A DNA stretch of 64,000 nt, from NCBI GenBank assembly GCA_902786925.1, contig CADAEK010000001.1, positions 113,990 through 177,989 of the forward strand. Reading direction: 5' to 3'. The notes below the pieces were generated by a model. It was not told the DNA's origin. It made no database searches and saw nothing but the letters and a program-made list of their open reading frames with translations. Each line of letters starts with the position of its first letter. Position 1 is the first letter of the stretch. Source of the stretch: an uncultured Bacteroidales bacterium. GTDB taxonomy: Bacteria > Bacteroidota > Bacteroidia > Bacteroidales > Bacteroidaceae. A program made the position numbers and the translations under genes. Of the stretch, positions 61,951 to 64,000 are shown one piece after another.

Positions 61951-64000
61951 ATGATTGCATTTATTGATACTGAGGTGAATCCGCGGACGAAGAAGGTGGC
62001 GGATTACGGAGCTCCTGAAGTATACTTCTTTGAGGGGTAATTCTACGATTGTTGATACATTGTTTCTATCTCCTTTGCTTTTCCCCAAACGCCCCTATCA
62101 TCATCTGGTAAAGGATGATAAATTGCAAGTGGACGAACTGAACAATCCCGTAAATGACTCGATGAAGGCTCGTGACCTGCTGAATGATGAGGTGACTGCT
62201 TGGAATCAGTTATCGGATAATAGAAGGGAAATCTACTACTACCTGCTGAATGAAACGCAAGAGTTCGGAGGCTTCTTTAAGTATATCGGATATTCGCCCA
62301 ATATCAGTTGGATATCAGCCATATTTGCATCTAAACCAGATTGGAGGCGGTTGATTCTAAAAGAATATGATGGGAAGGTGTGCAGTCATGCAGACTTTGA
62401 GACCTTGGTCAAACAGTATCCTATTGAGTTGGCGTATTGTTTGGCAGTAATCGGTGCTGACGATATTTTTTCTATCACTCCAGCATGGGTGATACGAAAT
62501 TACCCACAGGTGGTGAATGTGATGAACATGCTGTGCAACACATCTTGTGGTGATTGCGAGTATTGTCATCAGCGTTTAGATGCTCATTACGGGCTGAAGG
62601 AATTCTTTGGCTATGATGAGTTCCGTATTTTCGATGGCGTCCCTATGCAGCAACAGGCAGTGGAATCTGCTATTCGGGGAGAATCTTTGCTAACGATATT
62701 TCCTACGGGTGGTGGTAAGAGTCTCACATTCCAACTGCCAGCTTTGATGGCTGGACGGAATACGCATGGGCTAACTGTGGTCATTTCGCCTTTGCAGTCG
62801 TTGATGAAGGACCAGGTGGATAATCTTGCTGCTCGTGGTATTAGTGACGCTGTGACCATCAATGGGCTGTTAGATCCTATCGAACGTGCTACAGCTATAG
62901 AACAGGTGGCAGATGGAACCGCCAATCTGCTATACATCGCGCCAGAAATGTTGCGCAGTAAAACCATCGAGCGATTGTTGATGGGGCGCCATGTTGTTCG
63001 TTTTGTGATAGATGAGGCACACTGCTTTTCTGCTTGGGGCCACGATTTCCGTGTGGATTATCTGTACATAGGTGATTTCATTCGCCAGTTGCAGGAAAAG
63101 AAACAATCGGAACAGTCCATTCCGGTATCTTGTTTTACAGCGACAGCCAAACAAAAAGTAATCAGTGACATCTGCGACTACTTCAGAGCAAAGTTGGGCT
63201 TGGAACTGAAAGTGTTTGCTGCCAATTCAGAGCGTAAGAACTTGCGTTATTCTGTGCTTCATGCTGATACTGCTGATGAGAAATATAACCTACTTCGCTC
63301 ATTGATTCTTGGGCACAAATGCCCTTCGATAGTATATGTATCACGAACCCGAAGAACTCGCGAATTGGCACAGCATTTAGTCAATGATGGCATTCGAGCT
63401 TTGTCATTCAATGGAAAAATGGAGGCTGCCGAGAAGGTGAAAAACCAGAATGCTTTTATGAGTGGTGAGGCTCAAGTGATTGTAGCCACTTCTGCTTTTG
63501 GTATGGGAGTTGACAAGAAAGATGTGGGATTGGTAGTACACTACAACATCAGCGACTCGTTGGAGAACTATGTACAGGAAGCTGGCCGTGCAGGACGTGA
63601 TCCACAAATGCAGGCAGAATGCTTTGTACTATATGCTGACAGCGACCTTGATAAACACTTTATACTTCTCAATCAGACGAAGCTCAGTATCAGTGAAATT
63701 CAGCAGGTTTGGAAAGCCATTAAGGATCTTACGGCTAAGCGAGATAAGGTAAGCTGTTCGCCATTGGATATAGCACGTCAGGCTGGATGGGGTGAAGATG
63801 TAGAAGACATCGAGACTCGTGTAAAGGCTGCCATCGCTGCACTTGAGGATGCTGAATTTATACAACGAGGCAGTAACTCCCCTCACGTCTTTGCTACCGG
63901 CATTGCTGTGAAGAATATGGATGAGGCACGTCGAAAGTTGACTATCTCTCCACTATTTGATGAGCAATCACGTGAAGAAGCTGCCCGTATCATCAAGTCA
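61951..64000 (+). pseudogene. RecQ-family helicase gene with disrupted N-terminal exonuclease part; cut by right edge
   Basis: A start at 61951 reads MIAFIDTEVNPRTKKVADYG, an exonuclease-like beginning (DTE metal motif), but stops at 62038. From about 62048 a +1 frame continues to the window end and matches Bacteroidetes helicases that combine a 3'-5' exonuclease with RecQ: Walker A FPTGGGKSLTFQ, DEAH box VIDEAHCFSAWGHDFR, CFTATA, VSRTRRTRELA and EAGRAGRD (motif VI). The helicase core is intact so far. The normal exonuclease middle part is missing, consistent with an out-of-frame deletion. Translation might restart internally (an ATG lies near 62162). The C-terminus lies outside. Confidence 0.75.

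Overview
This window looks like chromosomal DNA of a member of the Bacteroidales, most probably Prevotellaceae. The reasons are the recurrent -7 promoter element TAnnTTTG, a lipidated TamA (TamL) next to TamB, a Cys-less PurF paralogue, membrane regulators combining a beta-propeller sensor with an AraC domain, and many Prevotella-style secreted glycoside hydrolases. I see no rRNA, tRNA, CRISPR array, integrase or transposase. Almost all genes are full length. The exceptions are the two genes cut by the window edges; the right-hand one (a RecQ-type helicase) also looks broken at its 5' end.

Layout. 1-8.8 kb (minus strand): flavodoxin lipoprotein, malate dehydrogenase, tamB and tamL. 8.8-9.5 kb is a repeat-rich gene-free stretch. 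9.5-12.9 kb: omega-amidase-type nitrilase and a YfhO membrane protein. 13.1-19.0 kb: secreted 5'-nucleotidase, DUF4112 protein, gltX-waaA overlapping pair, and a YjjG-type HAD phosphatase. 19.1-24.3 kb is a five-gene minus-strand run (birA, queA, Nudix, double CE12 esterase, mutarotase-like protein). 24.4-28.4 kb: orphan sensor kinase, a compact methyltransferase-like protein, cob(I)alamin adenosyltransferase, DUF2795 protein and a nucleosidase. Then come a purF paralogue (minus strand) and an AAA ATPase/DUF4435 TOPRIM pair resembling the PARIS defence architecture.

32-57 kb is rich in carbohydrate-active and secreted genes: GH51, GH10 with CBM6 modules, a GH30-like multidomain enzyme, GH31, a large putative glycan-binding protein and two kinase-less membrane AraC regulators, with tyrS, a HAD lipoprotein, serB and a TMEM43/AAA pair between them. 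There is no SusC/SusD pair, so this is a loose xylan/arabinoxylan set rather than a classical PUL. The GH31 promoter carries four AATCAAC sites spaced exactly 22 bp apart, directly downstream of (and partly inside) the gene of one of the regulators. The second regulator is divergent from the 1008-aa secreted protein, whose promoter has a TTGTTACAT direct repeat at 21 bp.

57-59.5 kb encodes a BASS-type transporter and an SpmA/SpmB-type protein. 59.6-64 kb is an accessory segment: an 11-bp-phased tandem array, an XRE repressor, an AlbA_2/ATPase regulator with a repeated linker, a second degenerate 11-bp-phased stretch, and a RecQ-type helicase gene whose N-terminal exonuclease part is disrupted.
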